Positions 15,892 through 24,810 of a stretch of 28,771 bases of DNA are shown one piece after another (positions within the stretch are counted from its first letter, which is position 1; the number at the start of each line of letters is the position of its first letter). Origin of the DNA: Sulfuritalea sp. (lineage in GTDB: Bacteria; Pseudomonadota; Gammaproteobacteria; Burkholderiales; Rhodocyclaceae). Position numbers and translations under genes: made by a program. The DNA lies in assembly GCA_016716965.1 (NCBI GenBank), contig JADJUP010000051.1, positions 1-28,771 of the forward strand. The letters are read 5' to 3'. Under the pieces are notes generated by a model. The model was not told where the DNA came from, did not search any database, and was given only the letters and a program-made list of their open reading frames with translations.

Positions 15892-16097
15892 TCTTCCGGC
15901 AACCGGGTCATCAGGGCTTCGAGGCGCTGGCGGGCGACTTCGATCTTGGTCGTCAGCGCGGCTTTCTCCGCCTCCAGCCCGGCCACATGGGCGCGCAAAT
16001 CCTGATTCTCGCCGCGCAGGCTACTGCACACGGCCAGGATCTGTTCGACCTTGTGCTCAAGTTGATCGAGGGAAACGCTCATGGGCTCCAGTTTCAT
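15888..16097 (-). CDS. Short coiled-coil protein of the TIGR02449 family (ZapB-like)
   Basis: This 69-residue, almost entirely coiled-coil protein (LDQLEHKVEQILAVCSSL, then LEAEKAALTTKIEVARQRL) is typical of the TIGR02449 family found immediately before zapA and thought to be ZapB-like. ATG 16097 has GAGA six bases upstream. A second ATG at 16082 (MSVSLDQLEHK) gives 64 residues and fits the family length as well, so the start is uncertain. The stop overlaps the zapA start by ATGA. A role in division-ring organisation is inferred from family and position. Confidence 0.85.
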   Translation of the reverse strand: MKLEPMSVSLDQLEHKVEQILAVCSSLRGENQDLRAHVAGLEAEKAALTTKIEVARQRLEALMTRLPEE

Positions 16098-16192
16098 GGA
16101 AAATCTCAATCAGGTCAAGCAACAAGCTCCCGATTTGAATGTGGATTGACAAGGGCCGTGGGCATTTTCGCGCGCTCTGGCAAAATGGGCCC

Positions 16193-17311
16193 ATGCCCCA
16201 CGAAGCCTTCTCCGCAGCCGGCCTGCGCCGCGCGCTGGTGATCAAGCTGCGCCATCACGGCGACGTGTTGCTGGCCGCGCCGGTGATCTCCACGCTGAAA
16301 CGCATCGCCCCGCAGTGCGAGGTCGATGCGTTGGTTTATGCCGACACCGCGCCGATGCTCGAGGGCCATCCGGCGCTGGCGCAATTGCACCGCATCGACC
16401 GTAACTGGAAGCGCCAGGGCCTGCGCCGCCAGGGTGGCGCCGAATGGCGCCTGATCCGCGATTTGCGCGCCAGGCATTACGACCTCGTGGTGCACCTGTC
16501 CGTACATACGCGCGGCGCCTGGCTGGTGCGACTGCTGCGGCCGCGCTGGTCGGTGGCGCCGAAGTTCCGCGGAAGTTTCTGGGCGCGCAGCTTCACCCAT
16601 TTCTATCCGGCGCAATCGGATCCGCAACGCCACACGGTGGATACCAACCTCGACAGCCTGCGCGCACTCGGCGTGCAGCCGACCGAGGCCGACCAGCGCG
16701 TCGTCCTGGTGCCCGGCGCCGTGGCCGAGGCACGCGTCGGCGAACTGCTGGCGCGTCACGGCTTGAGCGCGGGAGGCTTCATCCATGTCCATCCCGCCTC
16801 TCGCTGGGCCTTCAAGTGCTGGCCGGCCGGGCGCGTCGCGGCGCTGTGCGACGCGCTGGCGGCGAAGGCTTGGCCCCTCGTGCTGACGTCGGCGCCGGAC
16901 GCCGCCGAGAAGGCGCTGATCGCGGACGTGTGCCTTGCCCGCAATGGCAACGCCGTATCGTCGGCGCCGACTTTTGACCTTTCCGGACAGCTCTCGCTCA
17001 AGGAACTCGCCGCACTCACCGCGCGGGCGCGGCTGTTCGTCGGCGTCGATTCGGCGCCGATGCACATCGCCGCCGCGATGGGCACGCCGGTGGTCGCCAT
17101 CTTCGGTCCCTCGGGCGATCGCGAATGGGGACCGTGGGGCGCGGGACACCGCGTCGTCGCTTCGCTGAACCATCCCTGCCGGCCCTGCGGCATGGCGGGC
17201 TGCAACGACAGCAAGGTCAGCGACTGCCTGACCACGCTGCCGGTGGCGCAGGTCATGTCAGCTTGCGAGGAACTGCTGGCCATTCCCGTTCCGCCGCAGG
17301 GCGCGGCATGA
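16193..17311 (+). CDS. waaQ: Lipopolysaccharide heptosyltransferase III-like (WaaQ/RfaQ), GT9
   Basis: This 372-residue cytoplasmic glycosyltransferase of family GT9 adds a side-branch heptose to the LPS inner core. ATG 16193 places ALVIKLRHHGDVLLAAPVI near the N-terminus, matching the RfaQ start (VIKMRHHGDMLL). Later motifs are VHPASRWAFKCWPAG and the nucleotide-heptose site LFVGVDSAPMHIAAAMGTPVVAIFGPSGD. A TTGACA at 16146 looks like a -35 but has no matching -10. The gene is divergent from the zapB-like/zapA operon and overlaps the WaaG-like gene by ATGA (17308-17311). Other heptosyltransferases (WaaC/F) are less similar by eye. Confidence 0.87.
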   Translation: MPHEAFSAAGLRRALVIKLRHHGDVLLAAPVISTLKRIAPQCEVDALVYADTAPMLEGHPALAQLHRIDRNWKRQGLRRQGGAEWRLIRDLRARHYDLVVHLSVHTRGAWLVRLLRPRWSVAPKFRGSFWARSFTHFYPAQSDPQRHTVDTNLDSLRALGVQPTEADQRVVLVPGAVAEARVGELLARHGLSAGGFIHVHPASRWAFKCWPAGRVAALCDALAAKAWPLVLTSAPDAAEKALIADVCLARNGNAVSSAPTFDLSGQLSLKELAALTARARLFVGVDSAPMHIAAAMGTPVVAIFGPSGDREWGPWGAGHRVVASLNHPCRPCGMAGCNDSKVSDCLTTLPVAQVMSACEELLAIPVPPQGAA

Positions 17312-18393
17312 AGCTCGCCATCGTGCGCCAGAAGTACACGCCCTTCGGCGGCGCCGAGCGCTTCGTCGCGCGCGCGCTGGATGCCTTGCGGGCCAAGGGT
17401 GTCGATGTCAGCATCATCGCCCGGCAATGGCAGGGCGACGTGCCGGGCATCCGCGTCGATCCGTTCTACCTCGGCCGCACCTGGCGCGATGCCGGTTTCG
17501 CGCGCGGCGTGAGGCGCCTGATCGCCGAGCGGCGCTTCGGGCTGGTGCAAAGCCACGAGCGCATCCCCGGCTGCGACATCTACCGCGCCGGCGACGGCGT
17601 CCACGCCACCTGGCTGGAACTGCGCGGCAAGCCGCTGGACCGCTTCGCGCCCTGGCACCGCTACACGCTGGCGGCGGAGGCGGCGATGTTCGGCCACCCG
17701 GACCTGCGCGCGGTGATCTGCAATTCGCGCATGGTCAGGGACGACATCGCGCGCCGCTTCGGACTTGCCGAAGAAAAGCTGCAGGTGATCTACAACGGGG
17801 TCGACCTCGACGCCTTCCATCCGCGCCTGCGCGACGAACTGGGGCGCGGGTTGCGCGCCAAGACCGGTGTCGGGACAGGCACGCCGGTGATCCTCTTCGT
17901 CGGCTCCGGCTACGCGCGCAAGGGCCTGCCGACCCTGCTGCGCGCCGTGGCGGGCATGCAGCGGCGCGATGCGCGGCTGTGGGTGGTCGGCCGCGACAGG
18001 CAGGAAATGCTGATGCGCAAGCTGGCACAGACTCTCGGTATCGATGATCGGGTCATGTTCCTCGGCGCGCAGACCGACGTGCGGCCCTTCTACGGCGCGG
18101 CCGATGTGTTCGCGCTGCCGACGCGCTACGACCCGTTCCCCAACGCGGCGCTGGAGGCGCTGGCCTGCGGCCTGCCGCTGGTGACGACGACGACCTGCGG
18201 CGCCGCAGAACTGGTGACGGAGGCGAATGGCGCAGTGGTCGCGGCGGGTGACGTGACGGCGCTGGCGGCCAGCCTCGATCACCTGTGTGGGGCCGCGCCC
18301 CGGATGCGCGATGCCGCGCGCGCCAGCGTCGCCCATCTCGAACTGACGACGATGGCAGCGCAGCTGATGGCGCTCTATTCGCGGCTGGTGTAA
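17308..18393 (+). CDS. GT4 glycosyltransferase, WaaG-like LPS core glucosyltransferase
   Basis: This is a 361-residue GT-B glycosyltransferase of family GT4. The start KLAIVRQKYTPFGGAERFV and the phrase IIARQWQGDVPG parallel E. coli WaaG, which adds the first outer-core glucose to heptose II. The C-terminal donor domain shows VGSGYARKGLPTLL, LGAQTDVRPFYGAADVFALP and the acidic motif DPFPNAALEALACGLPLVTT. Pairing with a waaQ-like gene supports an LPS-core role. The sugar and linkage cannot be read. Its last 19 bp overlap tail-to-tail with the minus-strand glycan operon. Confidence 0.87.
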   Translation: MKLAIVRQKYTPFGGAERFVARALDALRAKGVDVSIIARQWQGDVPGIRVDPFYLGRTWRDAGFARGVRRLIAERRFGLVQSHERIPGCDIYRAGDGVHATWLELRGKPLDRFAPWHRYTLAAEAAMFGHPDLRAVICNSRMVRDDIARRFGLAEEKLQVIYNGVDLDAFHPRLRDELGRGLRAKTGVGTGTPVILFVGSGYARKGLPTLLRAVAGMQRRDARLWVVGRDRQEMLMRKLAQTLGIDDRVMFLGAQTDVRPFYGAADVFALPTRYDPFPNAALEALACGLPLVTTTTCGAAELVTEANGAVVAAGDVTALAASLDHLCGAAPRMRDAARASVAHLELTTMAAQLMALYSRLV

Positions 18394-19526
18394 GCCCGGG
18401 CGTCGGCCACGATCGGCCGCAGGCGTTCGACGAAGGCCTCGAAGGAAAAGCGCGCGAGGTGGGCTTGCGCCAGTTCCGGTCGCGGGCGCGTCCGGCCGGC
18501 GAGCAATTCGTCGAGCAGGCGCGCGAAATCCGCGCCGGCATCCAGGCGCGGATCGCGATAGAGGAAGCCGGTCGCGCCATCCTGCACGGTTTCGGTGAAG
18601 GGCGGCGCATCCACCGCGATCACCGGCGTGCCGCAGGCCTGCGCCTCGATCACGTTGAGGCCCAGCGCCTCCTTTTCGGGGAGGCCGGAGAGCAGGTAAT
18701 CAAGCTGCCGGTAAATGCTGCCGACATCACCCTGCTGGCCCCAGAAGCGTGCCTGGCCCGGCGGCAGCGCGGCGAGCGCGCGGTCGAGGTCGCGCACCGA
18801 GGCGTAGCCGCCGCTGCCGAAGATTTCCAGGTTCACCTGCGGGTGCCTGGCCAGCACCGGCGCCAGTTGCGCGAACAGTCGCGGGAACTGCTTGATCGGC
18901 GTCAGGCGCGAGACGATGCCCAGCGTCAGGCCGGGGCGGCGCGAGAAGGCGGGATGCGGGCGCAGTGCTTCGGCCACGGGCTCCAGTGCGCCGAGCAGGC
19001 GGTCGCGGCCCTTGCGCCGGTCCCAGTCGTAGCGGCTGGCGCGGCGGATGTCGGCATTGCCCCCGGTGGCGCTTTTACTGGTACGGGCGCCGAGTCCGGC
19101 GACACCCAGCAGCGGCGTGTCCCAGGCCGGCAGGCCGGCGGCCAGCAGGCCGTCGCGCACCCAGGCGGACACCGGGTAGATCCGGTCGTGCCCGGCGAAG
19201 GCGGCCGGATCGCGTCCCTGCACCGGCATGTGGGCGATGGCGCTGCGCAGGCGCTGTGGCATCGGTTGCCGCAGCGCCGCCGGCAGAGGTCCGTGCGAAA
19301 GCAGCCAGAGCGGCCCCGCAGGCAGATGACGAGGCAGGTCGGCGACGTCGGCCACGGCGATGCGTTCGGTATCGGCAGGCAGGCCGAGGCGGTCCCAGAA
19401 TCCGGCGCGCGGGTGCACCAGCAATGTCGTCGCCACCCCGAGTTGCGACAGCGCGCGGCAGAAGAAGGTGGTGTACACCTCGCCGCCGCCGAAATGGCTC
19501 TGCAGGTTGATCTGGACATGCTTCAT
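18375..19526 (-). CDS. GT4 family glycosyltransferase
   Basis: This 383-residue glycosyltransferase has a GT-B layout. The N-terminal acceptor domain begins MKHVQINLQSHFGGGEVYTT. The donor domain has LGIVSRLTPIKQFPRLF, FGSGGYASVRDLDRAL, the FWGQQGDVGSIYRQLDYLL region and the EALGLNVIEAQACGTPVIAV motif that binds the nucleotide sugar. ATG 19526 overlaps the O-antigen-ligase-like gene stop (ATGA). It is the last gene of the large minus-strand operon and overlaps the WaaG-like gene end-on by 19 bp. The sugar and acceptor are unknown. Confidence 0.88.
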   Translation of the reverse strand: MKHVQINLQSHFGGGEVYTTFFCRALSQLGVATTLLVHPRAGFWDRLGLPADTERIAVADVADLPRHLPAGPLWLLSHGPLPAALRQPMPQRLRSAIAHMPVQGRDPAAFAGHDRIYPVSAWVRDGLLAAGLPAWDTPLLGVAGLGARTSKSATGGNADIRRASRYDWDRRKGRDRLLGALEPVAEALRPHPAFSRRPGLTLGIVSRLTPIKQFPRLFAQLAPVLARHPQVNLEIFGSGGYASVRDLDRALAALPPGQARFWGQQGDVGSIYRQLDYLLSGLPEKEALGLNVIEAQACGTPVIAVDAPPFTETVQDGATGFLYRDPRLDAGADFARLLDELLAGRTRPRPELAQAHLARFSFEAFVERLRPIVADARAYTSRE

Positions 19527-20800
19527 GGTTTTGCCGAGGGCCGCTTCATTGCCGCCACTAGCACGCCGCAGATAAAGGCGAACAGCCCCAGCCGCCAGCC
19601 GGACAGGTGGCCGTCGAGCAGGCAGCGCAAAAGGTAACCGCCGACCACCAGGCTCAGCATCAGTCCGGCGACGTCCTCATGCTGACGGAATTGGCGCCAG
19701 CCGCCCCGGATTGCCAGCCCTGCCGTGAGCAGCAGCAGCCCGAGGCCGGGCAGGCCGCTGCCGAGGGCGAAATCCAGCCAGCCGCTGTGGCTGCTGACCA
19801 TGCCGCGGTGGCCGTAAGCCTGCTCGATGGCGCGGCCGAACGCGTCGCGGCCGAAACCGAGCCCGAGCGGCTGCCCGGCGATCGCCGTCACGGCGCGGCG
19901 CGCCCAGGCGGCACGCATGTAGGCGGACTCTTCGAGGATGGCGCCCGACGGAGTCGCCGGCTGCAGGGCCGGATCGGGGGTCAGCCAGTAAGGGCTGGGC
20001 GAGTTCCAGCCGATCGCGGCCGACTCGGTCAAGCGGCTCCAGCGTGCGTCCAGCGTCAGGGACACCCCGCCCAGGGTCGCCACGGCGAGCAACAGGAGCA
20101 CGAAGCGCGGCCGGCGGCCGGCCATCAGGCTCGGCGCCAGCAACAGCAGAATCAAACTGACCAGGGTGCCGTTGCGCACCCGCACGGCGAGGTCGGCAAC
20201 CAGCGTCAGACCCAGTGCGATCCAGCCCGGCCGGGTGGCGAACACCGCATTGCCGGGTCGCGCCGCGAGCCGTTCGGCGAGCAGCAGTGCGAGCAGGAAA
20301 CCGTTCAGGCTGCTGTGATAGTCGCGCTCGCCGAAGGGCACGATCCCCTTCGAGCCGTCGCCCACGGCGCCGGTGGTGGCCAGCAGCCAGAGCTGCCAGG
20401 CGAACATCCACAGCATGTGCGCCAGCAGCGCGGCGACCACGGCGCGCAGCGCGAGGCGGGGCTCCAGGCGGGCCGCGGCTCCCGCCGCCAGCGCCGCGAC
20501 CAGCAGCGGAACGATCCAGTCGCCGCGCAGGTTGTCCAGCGCAAGAGTCGGCGCTGGCGCCACGGCGAGCGAATGAACGACGAGCCAGGCTGTGGTCGCT
20601 GCCAGCCCCCAGGCTGCCGGTCTCAGCAGCGGCGGTAGCTGTGGTCGCGGCGCGCCGCGCCAGGTGGCGAGCAGCGCCGCCAGGCCGACCAGCAGCAGCA
20701 GGTTGCGCAAAGCGATGGTATGCGGAATCGGAAAGACGAAGACGAGCGTGGCCAGCCAGGCCTGCCAGAACCAGGACAACGCAGGCAGCGCCGGGTTCAT
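19523..20800 (-). CDS. O-antigen ligase / polymerase family membrane protein (WaaL/Wzy-like)
   Basis: This 425-residue polytopic membrane protein has about ten to twelve hydrophobic segments and a large loop in the second half, the general form of the Wzy_C/O-antigen ligase family (PF04932). ATG 20800 (MNPALPALSWFWQAWL) is chosen because the upstream open frame is not hydrophobic. The large loop includes GWNSPSPYWL, GFGRDAFGRAIEQAYGH and SSHSGWLDFALGSGLPGLGLL; the H-S/N-x-W/Y-x-D/E-type patch with a following glycine-rich helix is typical of ligases. Ligation to lipid A-core and Wzy-type polymerisation cannot be separated by eye. It overlaps the downstream transferase gene by four bases. Confidence 0.82.
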   Translation of the reverse strand: MNPALPALSWFWQAWLATLVFVFPIPHTIALRNLLLLVGLAALLATWRGAPRPQLPPLLRPAAWGLAATTAWLVVHSLAVAPAPTLALDNLRGDWIVPLLVAALAAGAAARLEPRLALRAVVAALLAHMLWMFAWQLWLLATTGAVGDGSKGIVPFGERDYHSSLNGFLLALLLAERLAARPGNAVFATRPGWIALGLTLVADLAVRVRNGTLVSLILLLLAPSLMAGRRPRFVLLLLAVATLGGVSLTLDARWSRLTESAAIGWNSPSPYWLTPDPALQPATPSGAILEESAYMRAAWARRAVTAIAGQPLGLGFGRDAFGRAIEQAYGHRGMVSSHSGWLDFALGSGLPGLGLLLLTAGLAIRGGWRQFRQHEDVAGLMLSLVVGGYLLRCLLDGHLSGWRLGLFAFICGVLVAAMKRPSAKP

Positions 20801-20831
20801 CGGCCGGCGTCCCGTCGCGGAAGAAGCGGCG

Positions 20832-21812
20832 CTAGAGGCAAGCCTGCCCCCGTTCGGCGTGCCATGCCAGCAGCCTGTCGCGCAGTGTTGCCGCTCGGTG
20901 CGCGTAGGTGTGGCATTCCATGACGTGCGCGTGGCAGCGTTCGGCCAGGTCGCGCGCGGCGTCGAAATTGGCCAGCCAGTGCTCGATTTTGGCGACGCAG
21001 TCGTCCAGCCCGTCGAATTCGGCCCAGTTCTCGCCCGGGCTGAAGTCGTCGTGCGCATGCGTGCGCCTGTCGCAGAGCAGGAAGCCGCCGCTGGCCGGTA
21101 TGCCGTAGCAGCGCTCGGGCAGGCCGGAGGCGACCGGTGCGTCGAAGTCGCAGGAGGCGCCGAAGTTGAGGTTGATGCGGCTGGCCTGGATCAGCGCTAC
21201 CTGCTCCGCCGCGCTCATGCCTGCGGCTTCGCGGATCAGGACGCGCAGGCCCTTGCCGGCGAGGCGTTTGCCCAGCGCGGCGAAGAACTCCTGGCGCGGA
21301 CGCATTTCCTTGGCGCGGGAGCCGTCCATCGCGCCGAAGAAGGATACGTCGTACTGATAGTGGCCGGCCTCGCGCAGGCGGCGCCAGGTCGCCGCCGAGT
21401 CGTCGACAAAATAATTGTCCGTGTCGGCGGCGTTGCCCAGGTAGAAGTTGTCCTTGCCGAAGCGCCGACCGTCGATGGTGCTGTGGCTGGCGTAGAAATC
21501 GAAGGGACGCAAGGCTTGCTGCAAGCTCAGGCGCCAGCGCGGCTGGTTCAGGTAATGCGGGGCATCGCGATTCCAGGTGACCACCGGCACGCCCTGCGCC
21601 GCGAGCGCGCGAAAGCGGACCAGGGAACGCAGCGGAGACTTCAGCGCGGCGTAGAAGCAGGCGAAATGGGCGGCGATCTGGCGCGGGTTTGGCGCTGCGG
21701 CGCTGTCGTCGATCCTGCGCACGTCGTAGCCGAGGTCGCGAAAATGCGCGGCGAGCGGGATGAAGGTTTTCGCGCCGTCATGGGTGATGACGCTGCGCGG
21801 CGGTCCGCTCAC
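20832..21812 (-). CDS. CgeB-like glycosyltransferase (group 1, PF13524 type)
   Basis: This is a 326-residue protein resembling the CgeB/spore-maturation-type glycosyltransferases. The N-terminal half holds PVVTWNRDAPHYLNQP and FDFYASHSTIDGRRFG. The C-terminal half contains RINLNFGASCDFD, PERCYGIPASGGFLLCD and a closing HTYAHRAATLRDRLL, the usual end of this family. ATG 21812 overlaps the acyltransferase stop by four bases, while 31 nt separate it from the ligase-like gene downstream. The donor and acceptor are unknown. Confidence 0.8.
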   Translation of the reverse strand: MSGPPRSVITHDGAKTFIPLAAHFRDLGYDVRRIDDSAAAPNPRQIAAHFACFYAALKSPLRSLVRFRALAAQGVPVVTWNRDAPHYLNQPRWRLSLQQALRPFDFYASHSTIDGRRFGKDNFYLGNAADTDNYFVDDSAATWRRLREAGHYQYDVSFFGAMDGSRAKEMRPRQEFFAALGKRLAGKGLRVLIREAAGMSAAEQVALIQASRINLNFGASCDFDAPVASGLPERCYGIPASGGFLLCDRRTHAHDDFSPGENWAEFDGLDDCVAKIEHWLANFDAARDLAERCHAHVMECHTYAHRAATLRDRLLAWHAERGQACL

Positions 21813-22408
21813 GGCGCCACCGGCGGCGCCGCCGAGTCGCCACCGCGCGAACCGATGACGCGCGCCGGAACGCCGGCCAGGATGGAGTAGGGCGCGCAGG
21901 AGGCGGTCACCACGGCGCCGGCGCCGATCACCGAACCGCGGCCGATGACGATGCCTTCGAGCACGATGGCGCCGGCACCGATCCAGACGTCATCCTCGAT
22001 GGTGACGTTGCCCGACACCATGCCCTGGGTGTTGATCGGCTGTTCGCGCGAGGTGAACACGTGGCGGTAGGCGATCACGTGGGCGCGCGGCCCGATCAGG
22101 ACGTCCTTGCCGATGGTCACCTTGCCGCGCGCGTCGATTGCGGCGTTGCGGTTTATCGAAGTGCGGTCGCCGATTTCCAGCCGGCCGAAGGCGCCGAGGT
22201 AGACACCGCGATTGAGGTCCACCCCGTCGCCGAGGATGACGCAGGCCAGGTCGTCCGGGGCGTCGATCACGCAGCCGGTGCGTATCTTGCAGCCGCGGCC
22301 GAGGCGGACATTGCGCGGGTGCTTGATGTGTGCGCCGAGCGATACCGTCGAATTTCCGCGCAGCCGGGCGAGCAGGGCGAACCAGAGCAGGCTGAACCAG
22401 AGCTTCAT
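21809..22408 (-). CDS. Hexapeptide-repeat O-acetyltransferase (left-handed beta-helix)
   Basis: This 199-residue acyltransferase of the LbetaH/WcaF-like class transfers an acetyl group from acetyl-CoA to a sugar. Repeats of the [LIV]-G-x4 type run through the protein (VRLGRGCKIRTGCVI, LEIGDRTSINRNAAI, VTIGKDVLIGPRAHV, VTIEDDVWIGAGAIV). The catalytic His is probably within the IAYRHVFTSRE loop. ATG 22408 (MKLWFSLLWF) overlaps the TGA that would end the preceding acyltransferase. A frameshift in that gene makes the two read as one long frame. The stop overlaps the CgeB-like gene start. Confidence 0.87.
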   Translation of the reverse strand: MKLWFSLLWFALLARLRGNSTVSLGAHIKHPRNVRLGRGCKIRTGCVIDAPDDLACVILGDGVDLNRGVYLGAFGRLEIGDRTSINRNAAIDARGKVTIGKDVLIGPRAHVIAYRHVFTSREQPINTQGMVSGNVTIEDDVWIGAGAIVLEGIVIGRGSVIGAGAVVTASCAPYSILAGVPARVIGSRGGDSAAPPVAP

Positions 22409-22966
22409 GTCCGCGCCTTGCGCACCGTGGCCGGCACGCCGGCAACCACCAGTGAACTCCGGAACGTCCTCGCGCACCACGGCGCCGGCGGCCACCACGG
22501 CACCGTCGCCGATGCTGACGCCGGCCATGATGACCGCATTGGCGCCGAGCCAGACGTCGCGCCCGATGCGTATCGGCGCGGCGATCACCGGCTGCGACTG
22601 TATCGTCGCGCCGCGCGCGTAGCGGTGCTGGTAGGAAATGATCTGCACGCCGGGGCCGATCAGCGTGTCCTCGCCGATGTCAACGCCGCCGCTGCCGTTG
22701 ATGATGGCGAAGTTATTGACCCGCACCCGGTCGGCGATGCGCACGCCGCCGTTGCCGCCCTGCACGTAGGCATAGCGGTTGATCTCGACCTTGTCGCCGA
22801 AGCGCACGCCGGGGCTGCGCGTGGCATCCACCGAGGCGTCGGCCTGGATCTTGCACCCGTGGCCGAGCTGGATGCCGTCGTGGCCCTTGATGTAGGCGGA
22901 GAAGGACACCCGGTTGCCGGCGCGGCGCTGTTGCACGACAAAGAGGAGGTGCTTGAGAAGATTCAC
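22405..22966 (-). CDS. Second hexapeptide-repeat O-acetyltransferase, frameshift near its C-terminus
   Basis: This is a LbetaH acyltransferase of about 186 residues, related to the next gene (tandem paralogues). GTG 22966 (VNLLKHLLFVVQQRR) starts one base after the asnB-type stop. The repeats include IQLGHGCKIQADASV, VRIADRVRVNNFAII, VDIGEDTLIGPGVQI and IRIGRDVWLGANAVI, with the probable catalytic His in ISYQHRYARG. Near 22449 one extra base shifts the frame; without it the end reads VPEFTVVAGVPATVRKART and stops at TGA 22405-22407, giving a normal ATGA overlap. As sequenced it fuses in frame to the following gene. Confidence 0.82.
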
Positions 22967-22967
22967 A

Positions 22968-24810
22968 TCAGGCGTCCAGCGGGTGGGTTTCGAGCCAGGC
23001 CAGCAGTACGGCGAAGGTGTAGAACAGGCGGACGTTGCCCTCGCCCCGCCCTGCCTCGCGCCAGAGCGCCTCGATGGCGCCGGCATCGAGCCAGGGAGCG
23101 CGCATTTTAGCCCCCGCCACCTGTGCGGCGCACCAGTCGCGCCAGGGGCCGGCGAAGTTGGTCCGCAGCGGCACCGAAAAGCCATGCTTCTCGCGGTTCC
23201 AGACCGCTTCGGGCAGGTGCTTGCGCGCCAGCGCGCGCAGGATCGCCTTGCCGCCACCGCCGTCGAAATGCACGCTGGCGGGGAGCTTGAGCATGTGCTC
23301 CTGCAGCGCGTTGGCTAGCAGCGGCACGCGCACTTCAAGGCCGTGGGCCATGCTGGCGCGGTCGGTCTTGGCCAGGCAGTTTTCGGAAAGGTAGGTCCAC
23401 AGGTCGGCGCGCAGCAGCGCGCCGCGATCGTAGCCGCCATGGCGCGCCGCCAGGTCCCGCCAGAGTTGCAGCGTGGATTCGGGATGCGCGGCGCGCGCGA
23501 CGTCGGGCGCGAGATAGCGGCGCAGGTCCTTGCGGCTGCCCGGGTAGTCGCCCAGTTCGACGCGGCGGTAGAGCAGCAGGTCGGCGCCGGCCAGCGCGCG
23601 CCGGGTCAGGCTGGCCGGCGCCAGGCCGGCGCGCAGCAGGGCGCGCAGCGCGCGTTTCGCCGCGCTGTCGGGATGGCGGTCGGCAGTGTCGAGGAAGCGC
23701 GGATAGCCGCCGAACAGTTCGTCGCCGCCGTCGCCCGAGAGCGCCACGGTGACATGCTGGCGCGTCAGGCGCGACAGCGCCCAGGTCGGGATGTAGGCCG
23801 GATCGGCCAGCGGCTGGTCGAGGTCGGCCAGCGCCGCGGCCAGCGTGTCGGCGTCGAGCTGCGGCGCGTCGAGCACGTGGTGCTCGGTGCCGTAGCGCTC
23901 GGCCACGGCGCGCGCCGCCGGGCTTTCGTCGAAGCCGGCCTCGGCGAAACGCACGCTGAAGGTTTTCAGCTTGCGCGATGTGGCCGATGCGGCCTGCGCC
24001 ATGTAATGCACGATGAGGCTGCTGTCGATGCCGCCGGAAAGGAAGGCGCCCAGCGGCACGTCGGCCACCAGCTGGTCCTTGACCGCCTGCGCCAGGAGTT
24101 GGTCAGTTTCGGCGACCAGCGCCTCGTGCCCGGGCGCTGCCTCGCTGGCGTCGGGGATGGTCCACCACTGGCGCACCGTAGCGTCGGCGCCGACTTTCCA
24201 GGTCAGGCAGGCGCCGGGCGGCAGGGCATGGATGCCGCGCACCAGGGTGCGCGGCGCCAGCGGTGTCTGGAACGCGAGGTAGTCGCGCAGGCCCTCGGCG
24301 TCCAGCTGCTTCGGGAAGGCGGTCAGGGCGAAGAAGGGTTCCAGCGTCGATGCGGCCACCGCCGCCGCCATGCGCGCCCCAGAACAGCGGCTTGATGCCG
24401 AGCCGGTCGCGGGCGATGAACATGCTGCCATCGGCGCGGTCGTGGATGGCGAAGGCGAACATGCCGTCGAGCCTTTCCAGCACCGCTTCGCCCCAGTGCA
24501 GGTAGCCCGCCAGCAGCACCTCGCTGTCGGAGCGTGTGGCGAAGGCATGGCCGGCAGCTTCGAGTTCGCGGCGCAGCGTGGCGAAATTGTAGATCTCGCC
24601 GTTGTAGACCATGGCGTAGCGACCTTCGGCCGCCATCATCGGCTGGCGGCCACCGTCGATGTCGATCACCGCCAGCCGCGCGTGGCCGAGCAGGGCGGCG
24701 CCGTGCGCCAGCACTTCGCGCGCATCCGGTCCGCGCGACTTGAGGCCCGCCAGCGCGGCGTCGAAGTCAGGACGGAAGGCGTCGCCCACGGCGAGCAGGA
24801 TGCCGCACAT
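22968..24810 (-). pseudogene. asnB: Asparagine synthase (glutamine-hydrolysing)/amidotransferase, one frameshift
   Basis: This class II glutamine amidotransferase is about 613 residues after repair. ATG 24810 gives MCGILLAVGD with the Cys2 nucleophile exposed after Met removal. The glutaminase half shows LGHARLAVIDIDGG, MVYNGEIYN and SDSEVLL. The synthetase half has the ATP-pyrophosphatase loop GAFLSGGIDSSL, ALSGDGGDELFGGYPRF and the C-terminal LEVRVPLLA. One extra base in a GGC run at about 24358-24371 breaks the frame after IKPLFWGAHGG, and the total length (1843) is one over a multiple of three. In glycan loci, including exosortase-linked ones, AsnB homologues are thought to amidate sugars or polymers. 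It overlaps the upstream gene by TGATG. Confidence 0.87.

Noticed and set aside
16146..16186. TTGACA as a sigma-70 promoter for the waaQ-like gene
   Set aside because: The -35 is perfect, but no -10-like hexamer lies 16-18 bases downstream; CAAAAT at 16181 is far too distant.
16756..18336. 526-codon minus-strand frame
   Set aside because: Antisense to the waaQ-like and WaaG-like genes, both of which show full family motifs.
18285..19637. 450-codon plus-strand frame
   Set aside because: Antisense to the GT4 gene at 18375-19526; no motif or plausible start signal.
21809..23257. Single 482-codon minus-strand protein
   Set aside because: The first part is an out-of-frame reading of the asnB-type gene, and the rest is two acyltransferases joined by an indel.
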